Shown here piece by piece: positions 1-7,924 of a stretch of 64,000 nucleotides of DNA. The DNA comes from Muriiphilus sp048268845. GTDB taxonomy: Bacteria; Pseudomonadota; Alphaproteobacteria; Rhodobacterales; Rhodobacteraceae. The notes beneath the pieces were generated by a model. That model had not been told where the DNA came from and did not search any database. It saw only the letters and a list, made by a program, of their open reading frames with translations. Within the stretch, counting starts at the first letter, position 1, and each line of letters begins with the position of its first letter. The position numbers were made by a program, and so were the translations under genes. The stretch spans positions 348,965-412,964 of the forward strand of contig JBLWUQ010000002.1 of NCBI GenBank assembly GCA_048268845.1. The letters run 5' to 3'.

Positions 1-2
1 CG

Positions 3-485
3 ATCCAGCGTCTGGCCTCGGTCACCGGTGACCGCCCGGCAAGCGGTGTGCAGCCGATGCACAGCCGCGCATGGCTGGCCAGCCAGCCCGAGGCGACCGG
101 TGGCGCGCAATGGGAATGTCTGACCGAGGCGCTATACTTCGAGGCGCGCGGCGAGACGGTGCCGGGGATGTTCGCGGTTGCCGAGGTGATCCTGAACCGG
201 GTCGAAAGCGCGCGCTATCCCGACAACGTCTGCGCTGTCGTGAACCAGGGCACCGGAGCGCGGCATCAGTGCCAGTTCAGTTTCACCTGCGACGACCACC
301 CCGAAGACATCCGCAACCCGGCGGCGCATGCGCTGGTCGGCAAGGTGGCGCGCGCGATGCTTGACGGTGCGCCGCGCACGCTGACCGATGGCGCGGTGTT
401 CTACCACGCCACTTCGGTGTCGCCGCGCTGGGCCGCCAGCCTCGCGCGGACCGCCGAGATCGGCGTGCATCTGTTCTATCGCTAG
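3..485 (+). CDS. Cell-wall hydrolase, SleB/Hydrolase_2 family (5' end outside window)
   Basis: The reading frame is open to the left edge, so the true start lies outside the window; the first in-window candidate is GTG at 48. The readable part carries the SleB-type hydrolase fold: a glutamate in the EALYFEARGE segment, then AVAEVILNRV, a CQFSF stretch with two nearby cysteines, and a closing GAVFYHAT..P.W block. Family members cleave peptidoglycan and are normally exported, but the expected signal peptide would be off-window. It ends 83 bases before folB and is probably a separate transcription unit. The family call is secure; the exact bond cleaved cannot be told from sequence. Confidence 0.85.
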   Translation: MQRLASVTGDRPASGVQPMHSRAWLASQPEATGGAQWECLTEALYFEARGETVPGMFAVAEVILNRVESARYPDNVCAVVNQGTGARHQCQFSFTCDDHPEDIRNPAAHALVGKVARAMLDGAPRTLTDGAVFYHATSVSPRWAASLARTAEIGVHLFYR

Positions 486-568
486 GCGGTTTTCGGACGA
501 AAAACGGCGCGTTCGGGGTGGTCAGCGCCCGGCGTCTCGGGCATCTTGCCGGCGCAGAGGAGACCGCC

Positions 569-1489
569 ATGACGTCCGACACGAAGCTTGCCTTCGAACC
601 CCCTCAGGCGCGCGCCGAGGCGAGCGGTCAGCCCCTGGCGCCGCCTGACCGGATTTCGCTGCGCGATCATGTCGTCGAGGTCGAGATCGGCGCGTTCCAG
701 GCCGAGCGCGGCAAGACCCAGCGGGTCAGTTTCAGCATCGTCGTCGAGGTCACGCCGCCGCAGGGGCCGGTTGCCGACGATGTCGACAAGATCCTGTCCT
801 ATGACACCATCACCGAGGCCATCGCGCACGAGCTTGCCGCCGAACGGCTGAACCTGCTTGAAACGCTTGCCGAGCGTATCGCCGACCGCATCCTTCACGC
901 GCCGCAGGCCGAGCGGGTGTTCGTCAGGATCGAGAAGCTCGACCGCGGGCCGGGCGCGCTGGGCGTCGAGATCGTGCGCCGGCGCGGGCAGGGCGCGCCG
1001 CTGGCCGCTTCGGTTGGCGAGGTGCCGCGTCCGCTGGTCGTGCATCTGTCCAACGCCGCGATCCAGTCGGCCGGGCTGGCCGCGTTCATCGACCGACTGG
1101 CGGCAGGGCCGCGCCCGGCGATCCTCTGTGTTTGTGCCGCGGACGGGCAGGCACCGCAGACCGGCCATGCCATGACCCAGCGCCGGATCGACCTGCTCGC
1201 GATCGAACAGAACGCCTGGGTGCTGGCCTCGAAGGATGATCGCTGCGTCGTGGTGGCGACGCGCACCGAGCTCGACTGGGCGATGAAACAGGGGCAGATC
1301 TCGGTCTGGGCACCGTCCAAGATCGTGCTCGACGCGGTCGACGGGCCGGAAGCCGCGCCGCGCGACGCGGCGGCGCTGACGGCGTGGTTTGCCGGGCTGA
1401 TGCAGGCGGGCGAGTTGATCGTGATCGGCGTTCCCGCGCCAAAGGCCGACGTGCCGGTGCGCGCGCTGACGCTGGACGAGGCGCCATGA
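569..1489 (+). CDS. folB: Dihydroneopterin aldolase with long C-terminal extension
   Basis: Predicted to convert 7,8-dihydroneopterin to 6-hydroxymethyl-dihydropterin in folate synthesis. Residues of about 20-140 match the FolB fold: the EIGAFQAERGKTQRV strand with its conserved glutamate and glutamine, and the NLLETLAERIA helix. Normal FolB is about 120 residues; this protein has 306, with about 165 C-terminal residues of no function I recognise. ATG 569 is chosen because a GAGGAG ribosome site sits just upstream; the frame itself is open further upstream. The stop overlaps the folP start (ATGA), so the two are translationally coupled. FolK is not in this window. Confidence 0.85.
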   Translation: MTSDTKLAFEPPQARAEASGQPLAPPDRISLRDHVVEVEIGAFQAERGKTQRVSFSIVVEVTPPQGPVADDVDKILSYDTITEAIAHELAAERLNLLETLAERIADRILHAPQAERVFVRIEKLDRGPGALGVEIVRRRGQGAPLAASVGEVPRPLVVHLSNAAIQSAGLAAFIDRLAAGPRPAILCVCAADGQAPQTGHAMTQRRIDLLAIEQNAWVLASKDDRCVVVATRTELDWAMKQGQISVWAPSKIVLDAVDGPEAAPRDAAALTAWFAGLMQAGELIVIGVPAPKADVPVRALTLDEAP

Positions 1490-2484
1490 CAGGACGGCTT
1501 GTCCCGGTAGCGCGGACCGGAGCGGGCGGCGCGGATGCCGTGCCGCTGGCGGGCAGCGCAAGCGTCTGGTTCGATGAGGTCGCGATCCACCGGGGGAGCG
1601 AGCGGTTGTGCGCAAAAGACCTTGCTGACGCCGACCGCGCCCGGCTGTCGGCCCGCCGCCCGGACCTCTGCGGCCTGACGCTCGAGCGGCCACGGGTGAT
1701 GGGCATCCTCAACGTCACGCCCGACAGCTTTTCCGATGGCGGCGACCTGGCCACGGTCGCGGCGGCGGTGGCGCGGGCAGAGGCGATGGCGCGTGACGCC
1801 GACATCCTCGACATCGGCGGCGAATCCACCCGGCCGGGGGCCGAGCCGATCACGGTCGCCGAGGAAATCCGCCGCACCGCGCCGGTGATCCGCGCGATCC
1901 GCGAGGCGGGCATCACCACGCCGATCTCGATCGACACGCGCAAGGCCGGGGTGGCCGAGGCGGCGCTCGATGCCGGTGCCGACATGGTCAACGACGTTGC
2001 CGCCTTCAGCTTCGACGCCGAGCTTGCCGGTCTGGTGGCCGAACGCGGCGTGCCGGTCTGCCTGATGCACGCCAAGGGCACGCCGGCGACGATGCAGGAC
2101 GCGCCGCACTATGACGATGTGCTGGGCGAGGTGCTGGATTTCCTTGCCGAACGCATCGCCTTTGCCGAGGCTGCGGGTATCGCGCGGGGCAATATCGTCA
2201 CCGACCCCGGCATCGGTTTCGGCAAGACCCAGGCGCACAACCTGACGCTGCTCAGGAACCTCGCGGCGTTTCACGACCTCGGCGCGCCGGTGTTGCTGGG
2301 GGCATCGCGCAAGCGCTTCATCGGCGTCATTGGCGCTGCGCCCGAGGCCAGGGACCGGATGGCGGGGTCGCTCGCCGTGGCGCTTGATGCGGCGGCGCGG
2401 GGGGTTCACATCCTGCGGGTGCATGATACGCGGGACACCGGCCAGGCGCTGAAGCTGTGGGCGGCACTGAACGGGACGGGTTAG
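1486..2484 (+). CDS. folP: Dihydropteroate synthase
   Basis: Joins p-aminobenzoate to hydroxymethyl-dihydropterin diphosphate to form dihydropteroate, the sulfonamide target. Signature motifs are clear: MGILNVTPDSFSDGG at about residue 67, DIGGESTRPGA about 40 residues later, and the phosphate-binding GASRKRFIG near the C terminus. The 332 residues exceed the usual 270-285 because of an N-terminal extension of about 60 residues before the TIM barrel. The ATG at 1486 lies inside the folB stop, giving a four-base overlap, and only three bases separate the folP stop from glmM. The three genes look like one operon. Confidence 0.95.
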   Translation: MTGRLVPVARTGAGGADAVPLAGSASVWFDEVAIHRGSERLCAKDLADADRARLSARRPDLCGLTLERPRVMGILNVTPDSFSDGGDLATVAAAVARAEAMARDADILDIGGESTRPGAEPITVAEEIRRTAPVIRAIREAGITTPISIDTRKAGVAEAALDAGADMVNDVAAFSFDAELAGLVAERGVPVCLMHAKGTPATMQDAPHYDDVLGEVLDFLAERIAFAEAAGIARGNIVTDPGIGFGKTQAHNLTLLRNLAAFHDLGAPVLLGASRKRFIGVIGAAPEARDRMAGSLAVALDAAARGVHILRVHDTRDTGQALKLWAALNGTG

Positions 2485-2487
2485 GAC

Positions 2488-3834
2488 ATGGCGGACAAAC
2501 TTTTCGGCACCGACGGTGTGCGCGGGCTGGCCAACACCCCGCCGATGACCGCGGAAATCGCGCTCAAGCTGGGCGCGGCGGCGGGGCGGCATTTCCGCCG
2601 CGACGGGCGCAACCATCACCGGGTGGTGATCGGCAAGGACACGCGGCTGTCGGGCTACATGATCGAGAACGCGCTGACCGCCGGGCTGACCTCGACCGGC
2701 ATGAACGTGCTGCTGCTGGGTCCGGTGCCGACGCCCGCCGTGGGCCACCTGACCCATTCGATGCGCGCCGATCTTGGGATCATGATCTCGGCCAGCCACA
2801 ACCCCTATCACGACAACGGCATCAAGTTCTTCGGCCCCGACGGCTTCAAGCTGTCGGACGCAGACGAGCTGGCGATCGAGACGCTGGTGGCGGGCGAGGT
2901 CCGGCTGGCCGAGCCGGCCAAGATCGGCCGGGCCAAGCGGGTGGACGAGGGCCGCCAGCGCTATGTCGAGTTCATCAAGACCACGTTCCCCTCGGCCAAG
3001 CGGCTGCACGGGCTGAAGGTGGTGATCGATTGCGCCAACGGTGCCGCCTACCGCGCCGCGCCCGAGGCGTTGTGGGAACTGGGCGCCGACGTGGTGCCGG
3101 TGGGGGTCAGCCCAGACGGGCTGAATATCAACGACGGCTGCGGCTCGACCGACACGGCAGAGGCGGCGCGCAAGGTGGTCGAGAGCGGGGCGGACGTGGG
3201 CATCTGCCTTGATGGCGACGCCGACCGGCTGATGATCATCGACGAGCGGGGCCGGGTCGCGGACGGCGATCAAATCATGGCGCTGTTTGCCCGGCGCTGG
3301 GCCGAGGACGGGCGGCTGGCCGGCAACACGCTGGTGGCGACGGTAATGTCGAACCTCGGGATGGAGCGTTACCTTGACGGGCTGGGCATCGCGCTGGCGC
3401 GCACCGGGGTCGGCGACCGGCGGGTGGTCGAGGCGATGCGCGCGGGCGGCTTCAACCTGGGCGGCGAGCAATCGGGCCATATCGTGATGACCGACTATGC
3501 CACCACCGGCGACGGGCTGCTGGCGGGGCTGCATTTCCTGGCCGAGATGATCGCCACCGGGCAACCGGCCTCGACGCTGACGCAGCTGTTTCAGACGGTG
3601 CCGCAGGTGCTGGAGAACGTGCGCTTTGCGGCCGGACAGACGCCGCTGGAGGATGCGGCGGTGAAGGCCGCGATTGCGGCGGGCGCGGCGCGGCTGGAGG
3701 GGCAGGGGCGGCTCCTGATCCGCAAGTCGGGCACCGAGCCGCTGGTGCGGGTGATGGCGGAATGTGAGGACGAGGCGTTGATGGCCGAGGTCGTGGCCGA
3801 CATCGTCGCGGCGGTCAGGCACGCGGCGGGCTGA
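2488..3834 (+). CDS. glmM: Phosphoglucosamine mutase
   Basis: Interconverts glucosamine-6-phosphate and glucosamine-1-phosphate on the route to UDP-GlcNAc for peptidoglycan and lipopolysaccharide. At 448 residues it has the normal family length. Visible motifs are the N-terminal LFGTDGVRG, the phosphoserine loop ISASHNP with the active serine at about residue 103, the metal-binding DGDADR, and the phosphate-binding RKSGTEPLVRVM near the C terminus. It is the last gene of the folB-folP-glmM run. No glmS-type riboswitch or other leader structure is seen; the gap to folP is three bases. Confidence 0.96.
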   Translation: MADKLFGTDGVRGLANTPPMTAEIALKLGAAAGRHFRRDGRNHHRVVIGKDTRLSGYMIENALTAGLTSTGMNVLLLGPVPTPAVGHLTHSMRADLGIMISASHNPYHDNGIKFFGPDGFKLSDADELAIETLVAGEVRLAEPAKIGRAKRVDEGRQRYVEFIKTTFPSAKRLHGLKVVIDCANGAAYRAAPEALWELGADVVPVGVSPDGLNINDGCGSTDTAEAARKVVESGADVGICLDGDADRLMIIDERGRVADGDQIMALFARRWAEDGRLAGNTLVATVMSNLGMERYLDGLGIALARTGVGDRRVVEAMRAGGFNLGGEQSGHIVMTDYATTGDGLLAGLHFLAEMIATGQPASTLTQLFQTVPQVLENVRFAAGQTPLEDAAVKAAIAAGAARLEGQGRLLIRKSGTEPLVRVMAECEDEALMAEVVADIVAAVRHAAG

Positions 3835-3957
3835 CCGGACGGCAGAAGGCCCGAGGGCGACGTGCGCCGCAAAGCCTCATGCGGAGACTGCGGCAGGCGC
3901 ATTTGATCCGGCGTCGGGATCAATGGAGGTGGCGCCATGGTCCTTGGCCGCAACGGC

Positions 3958-3983
3958 AAAAGGGCCCCGCGTGGGGGCCCTTC
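3958..3983 (-). terminator. Rho-independent terminator downstream of ilvC
   Basis: A nine-base-pair GC-rich stem (AAGGGCCCC / GGGGCCCTT) with a five-base loop. Read on the minus strand it is followed by TTTT, so it suits ilvC, whose stop lies about 70 bases upstream in that direction. It may also slow read-through from glmM, but no T-run is present on the plus side. Confidence 0.8.
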
Positions 3984-4050
3984 CGATCTGCGGGTCAGGC
4001 GGCTCTGGAACCGCTCGTGCAAGGCTTATCGAAAGCCCTTGCCGCCCTGC

Positions 4051-5073
4051 TCAGTTCTTCGCCTTGTCGACCATCTTGCCTGCGGAAATCCACGGCATCA
4101 TGGCGCGCAGCTTCTCGCCCACCTGTTCGATCTGGTGTTCGTCGTTCAGGCGTCTTGTCGCCTTGAAGAACGGCTGGCCGACGGTGTTTTCGGTCATGAA
4201 GTCGCGCACGAACTTGCCGGTCTGGATGTCGCGCAGAACCTCTTTCATCCGCGCCTTGGTCTCGTCATAGGGCAGGATGCGCGGGCCCGAGACGTATTCG
4301 CCGTATTCGGCGGTGTTGGAGATCGAGTAGTTCATGTTGGCGATGCCGCCTTCATAGATCAGATCGACGATCAGCTTGACCTCGTGCAGGCACTCGAAAT
4401 AGGCCATTTCCGGCTCGTATCCGGCCTCGACCAGCGTCTCGAAGCCCATGCGGATCAGCTCGACCAGCCCGCCGCAGAGCACGGCCTGTTCGCCGAACAG
4501 GTCGGTTTCACATTCCTCGCGGAAGTTGGTCTCGATGATGCCCGAGCGACCGCCGCCGATGGCCGAGCAATAGCTCAACCCGATTTCCAGCGCCTTGCCG
4601 GAGGCGTCGTTGTTCACCGCCACGAGGCAGGGCACGCCGCCGCCCTTGACGTATTCGCCGCGCACCGTGTGGCCCGGACCCTTGGGGGCCATCATGATCA
4701 CGTCGACGCCGGGTTTCGGCTCGATCAGGCCGAAATGGACGTTGAGGCCGTGGGCAAAGGCGATCGCCGCACCTTCGCGCAGGTTGTCGTGGACGTATTC
4801 CTTGTAGGTCGCGGCCTGCAATTCGTCGGGCATGGTGAACATGATCAGGTCGCACCAGGCGGCGGCCTCGGCTATGCCCATGACCTTGAGGCCCTCGCCC
4901 TCGGCTTTCTTCGCGGAGGGCGAGCCTTCGCGCAGCGCGACGACGACGTTCTTGGCGCCCGAGTCGCGCAGGTTCAGCGCATGGGCATGGCCCTGCGAGC
5001 CATAGCCGAGGATGGCGACCTTCTTGTCCTTGATCAGGTTGATATCGCAATCGCGATCGTAATAAACGCGCAT
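4051..5073 (-). CDS. ilvC: Ketol-acid reductoisomerase (class I)
   Basis: Catalyses the isomerisation and NADPH reduction of acetolactate and acetohydroxybutyrate in valine, isoleucine and leucine synthesis. The 340-residue length fits class I enzymes. The N-terminal Rossmann fold shows LGYGSQGHAHALNLRDSG and an ALREGSPS loop of the NADPH-binding type. The metal-binding knot domain includes the EETDLFGEQ-like segment (ECETDLFGEQ) and the ECLHEVKLIVDL helix. It is divergent from two Lrp-type regulator genes, which commonly control branched-chain amino acid genes, and it ends at a clear terminator. Confidence 0.97.
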   Translation of the reverse strand: MRVYYDRDCDINLIKDKKVAILGYGSQGHAHALNLRDSGAKNVVVALREGSPSAKKAEGEGLKVMGIAEAAAWCDLIMFTMPDELQAATYKEYVHDNLREGAAIAFAHGLNVHFGLIEPKPGVDVIMMAPKGPGHTVRGEYVKGGGVPCLVAVNNDASGKALEIGLSYCSAIGGGRSGIIETNFREECETDLFGEQAVLCGGLVELIRMGFETLVEAGYEPEMAYFECLHEVKLIVDLIYEGGIANMNYSISNTAEYGEYVSGPRILPYDETKARMKEVLRDIQTGKFVRDFMTENTVGQPFFKATRRLNDEHQIEQVGEKLRAMMPWISAGKMVDKAKN

Positions 5074-5205
5074 CGGCGTGCTCCCATATATGATGTCATT
5101 GGCCGGTATCCTAGCGATCCGGGCGGAATACGGTTTGCAAAAACGACTGTTTCGGCGTATTTCGCGAGGAAATCATTCGTCAAAATCGGATAAAGCGAAG
5201 AACTC
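5074..5205. promoter_or_regulatory. Divergent promoter region ilvC / lrp pair
   Basis: This 132-base interval separates the ilvC start from the first Lrp-family start and is more A/T-rich than the flanking genes, with tracts such as CAAAAACGACTGTTTCG. Lrp proteins usually bind such divergent regions and act on both sides. I see no exact operator or canonical -35/-10 pair, so this is a position-based call. Confidence 0.45.
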
Positions 5206-5664
5206 ATGCAGATCGACGACACCGACCGCCGCATCCTGCGCCGCTTTCAGGCCGATCCCGACCTGAGCGCGGGCGAGTTGGCCGAGCTTGCCGGGGTCAC
5301 GCCCGCCACCTGTTCGCGTCGGCTGGAGCGGATGACGCGCGCGGGCATCATCCGGGGCAGCCGGGCGGTGATCGACTGGGCGAAACTGGGCTACAAGGTC
5401 GAGGTCAGCCTGCGCATCACGCTCGACAAGACCGACCCGCGCGCCTTTGACGAGTTCCTTGCCGGGGCGCGCGAGGTGCCGGAAGTGACCGAGATCCAGA
5501 CCTTCCTTGGCCGCGTCGATGCCCGCCTGCACGTGATCGCGCGCGACATGCAGCATTATCAGCAGATCTACCGCACGCGCATCCTGACCCTGCCGCATAT
5601 CGCCGATATCGAGCCCCTGATGCAGGTGGCCACGATCTATCGCAACTGGGCGCTGCCGCTGTGA
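5206..5664 (+). CDS. Lrp/AsnC-family transcriptional regulator
   Basis: A 152-residue protein with the standard Lrp plan. An N-terminal helix-turn-helix (LDDTDRRIL-like start, then AGVTPATCSRRLERMTRAGII) occupies residues 1-60, and an AsnC/RAM ligand and oligomer domain follows (VTEIQTFLGRVDARLHVIARD). It is divergent from ilvC and overlaps the next gene, a second Lrp member, by four bases, so the pair is probably made together. Likely role: sensing an amino acid and controlling ilvC and other genes. The effector cannot be read from sequence. Confidence 0.9.
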   Translation: MQIDDTDRRILRRFQADPDLSAGELAELAGVTPATCSRRLERMTRAGIIRGSRAVIDWAKLGYKVEVSLRITLDKTDPRAFDEFLAGAREVPEVTEIQTFLGRVDARLHVIARDMQHYQQIYRTRILTLPHIADIEPLMQVATIYRNWALPL

Positions 5665-6119
5665 GCGCGCGGCTCGACGACACCGACCGCGCCTTTCTGC
5701 GCGCGCTGACCGAGGACGCGACCCTGTCGGCGGGGGCGCTGGGGCGGCGGTTCGGGCTGAGCCAGCCGGCGGCATGGCGGCGGCTGAAACGGCTGCGCGA
5801 CGACGGCATCATCGCGACACGGCGGTTGGAGCTTGACCGCGAGGCGCTGGGCTTTGGCGTCACGGTTTTTCTGGGGGTGAAGCTGGCAACCAAGGGCCGC
5901 GTCAGCCTTGAGGATTTCGAGCGTGCGGTGACGGCGATTCCCGAGGTGCAGGTGGTGCAGCATGTGCTGGGGCTGTATGACTACCGGCTGCGCATCGTCG
6001 CGCGTGACCTTGCGGATTTCGAGCGCCTGCTGCGCCGCCGGATCATGACCCTGCCGGGGGTCGGCGACATCGAGGCCAATGTGCTTCTGAGCGAGGAGCG
6101 CCGGCCGGGGCCGATCTGA
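5661..6119 (+). CDS. Second Lrp/AsnC-family transcriptional regulator
   Basis: Starts at GTG 5661 inside the stop of the preceding gene (GTGA overlap). It also has 152 residues and the same order of parts: an HTH with LGRRFGLSQPAAWRRLKRL at residues 25-50, then an AsnC domain with VQVVQHVLGLYDYRLRIVARD. The two regulators share fold and length but only moderate identity, so they may form hetero-oligomers or answer different ligands. Tandem Lrp-fold proteins can also be siroheme decarboxylases, but both DNA-binding helices look intact and no haem genes are near. Confidence 0.88.
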   Translation: MSARLDDTDRAFLRALTEDATLSAGALGRRFGLSQPAAWRRLKRLRDDGIIATRRLELDREALGFGVTVFLGVKLATKGRVSLEDFERAVTAIPEVQVVQHVLGLYDYRLRIVARDLADFERLLRRRIMTLPGVGDIEANVLLSEERRPGPI

Positions 6120-6169
6120 CGCCGTGCTGGCGCTGGCGCGCGCCAATCCATCCCGCTAGACTTCGCAGG

Positions 6170-7924
6170 ATGAACCGCTCGCGCCAGATCGTCGGGTTTG
6201 CCGCCTTCGTCCTGCTTGTCGCCGCCTTCGCGGGCGGGGTCTGGTGGTTTGCCAACCGCAACGCGCTGGAGCAGATCGAAGGCAAGGGCCGGGCCGACCT
6301 TGCGCTGGCCGCCGACCGGGTTTCGGCGCAGATGCTGCGCTACCGTGAATTGGCCGTGGTGCTGGCCCGCCACCCCGACCTGATGGCGCTGCTGGCGGGC
6401 GAGGGCGACGCGGCGGCGGCCGGGGAAGTGGTTCTGGGCTTTGCCGACATGACCGGCGCGTTGACGATCGAATTGGTTGACGCCTCCGGGCGACTGGTCG
6501 TGGCCTCGGTGCCCGATGGCGGCGTCTATGCGACCACCGACCTGCCGCTGTCGCGCGCCCTGACCGGAGCACTTGGCACCCGACACCGGGTCGAGACCGG
6601 CCCAAACGGCACGACGCTGCGCATCTTCGCCTTCGCCGCGCCGGTGTTCGGGGCGGATGGCAAGCCGGTCGGCGCGGTGCTGGTCGAGGCGGATGTGCAG
6701 ACGCTCGAGGCGAACTGGCCGGGCAACGCGCCGGCGGTGTTCTTCTACGACGCGGGCGGGCGCATCCTGATCTCGAACCGCTCGGAACTGGTGCTGACGC
6801 GGTTGGGCGAGGGCGGCGGCTTTCCCGATCACCGGGTCAGCCATGTCGGCCCCTACGAGGTCTGGCATCTGCCGGATCAGCCCTATCTGCCGGACCGCGC
6901 GCTTTATCTTGAACGCGACGTGCCGGTGCTGGGGCTGCGCGCCGGGCTGATGCTCGACACCGCCTCGGCGACGCGGATCGCGCAGACGCAGGCGGCGCTG
7001 GCGGCGGCGCTGGGGCTGGTGTTCGGGGTGCTGCTGTTTCTGGCCGCACAGCGCCAACGCGCGCTGGCCGGGCGACTTGAGGTCGAGGAGGCGATGACGG
7101 CCGAGCTTGAACGCCGCGTGGCCGCGCGCACCACCGACCTGTCGCGGGTGAACGCCGACCTGCGCCGCGAGGTCTCCGAGCGCAAGGAGGCGGAACTGGC
7201 GCTGAAACGCGCGCAGGACGAGCTGGTGCAGGCCGGCAAGCTGACGGCGCTGGGCGAGATGTCGGCGGGCATCAGCCACGAGCTCAATCAGCCGCTGATG
7301 GCGATAAGGTCGTTTGCCGAGAACGGCGAGATGTTCCTTGAGCGCGGCAACGAGGCGCAAGCGCGCGAGAACCTGACGCGGATTTCGGAACTTGCCCGGC
7401 GGATGGGCCGGATCATCCGCAACCTGCGCGCCTTCGCCCGGCAGGAAAGCGAACCGATGGCGGATGTCGACATCGTGCAGGTGGTCGAGGCGGCGCTCGA
7501 TCTGGCCGGGCCGAAGCTGAAGGCCAACGGCATCACGCTGCACTGGACCCCGCCCGCGCCGGTGATGGTGCGCGGCGGCGAGGTGCGGCTGCAACAGGTG
7601 GTGATGAACCTTGTCTCGAACGCCGCCGACGCGATGGTGGACAGCGCGCGGCGCGAGATCGAGATCGCGCTTGACCATACGGGGCCGCATGTCAGCCTGT
7701 CGGTGCGCGACACCGGACCGGGCATCGCCGAGCCGGAGCGCATGTTTGACCCGTTCTATTCCACCAAGGCGGTCGGCGCGTCCGAGGGGATGGGGCTGGG
7801 GCTGTCGATTTCCTACGGGTTGGTGCAGAGCTTCGGCGGCGCGATCCGGGGGCACAATCACCCCGAGGGCGGCGCGGTCTTCACCGTCGATCTGGTGCCC
7901 GCAGGGCAGGCGGCGGCGGCATGA
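6170..7924 (+). CDS. dctB: C4-dicarboxylate sensor histidine kinase, DctB-like
   Basis: Membrane sensor kinase of 584 residues. A first membrane helix lies at about residues 8-28, followed by a periplasmic sensor domain of about 230 residues and a second helix near 270-295. A coiled linker with repeated charged residues leads to the kinase core. The H-box GEMSAGISHELNQPL has its phosphorylated histidine at about residue 370; the N-box QQVVMNLVSNAADAM and G-boxes DTGPGIA and GMGLGLSIS are all intact. It overlaps dctD by four bases and sits upstream of the DctPQM genes, so dicarboxylates or related acids are the expected signal. Confidence is high for the kinase and moderate for the ligand. Confidence 0.9.
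   Translation: MNRSRQIVGFAAFVLLVAAFAGGVWWFANRNALEQIEGKGRADLALAADRVSAQMLRYRELAVVLARHPDLMALLAGEGDAAAAGEVVLGFADMTGALTIELVDASGRLVVASVPDGGVYATTDLPLSRALTGALGTRHRVETGPNGTTLRIFAFAAPVFGADGKPVGAVLVEADVQTLEANWPGNAPAVFFYDAGGRILISNRSELVLTRLGEGGGFPDHRVSHVGPYEVWHLPDQPYLPDRALYLERDVPVLGLRAGLMLDTASATRIAQTQAALAAALGLVFGVLLFLAAQRQRALAGRLEVEEAMTAELERRVAARTTDLSRVNADLRREVSERKEAELALKRAQDELVQAGKLTALGEMSAGISHELNQPLMAIRSFAENGEMFLERGNEAQARENLTRISELARRMGRIIRNLRAFARQESEPMADVDIVQVVEAALDLAGPKLKANGITLHWTPPAPVMVRGGEVRLQQVVMNLVSNAADAMVDSARREIEIALDHTGPHVSLSVRDTGPGIAEPERMFDPFYSTKAVGASEGMGLGLSISYGLVQSFGGAIRGHNHPEGGAVFTVDLVPAGQAAAA

Noticed and set aside
895..3822. A 975-residue open frame on the minus strand across folB, folP and glmM
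   Set aside because: It is antisense to three clear enzyme genes, is rich in Arg, His and Gln, and has no domain; high GC leaves such frames open. The same applies to the long minus frames at 12614-15853 and 21446-24667.
5206..6119. Siroheme decarboxylase pair instead of regulators
   Set aside because: Both proteins keep full DNA-binding helices and are divergent from ilvC; no haem genes are nearby.
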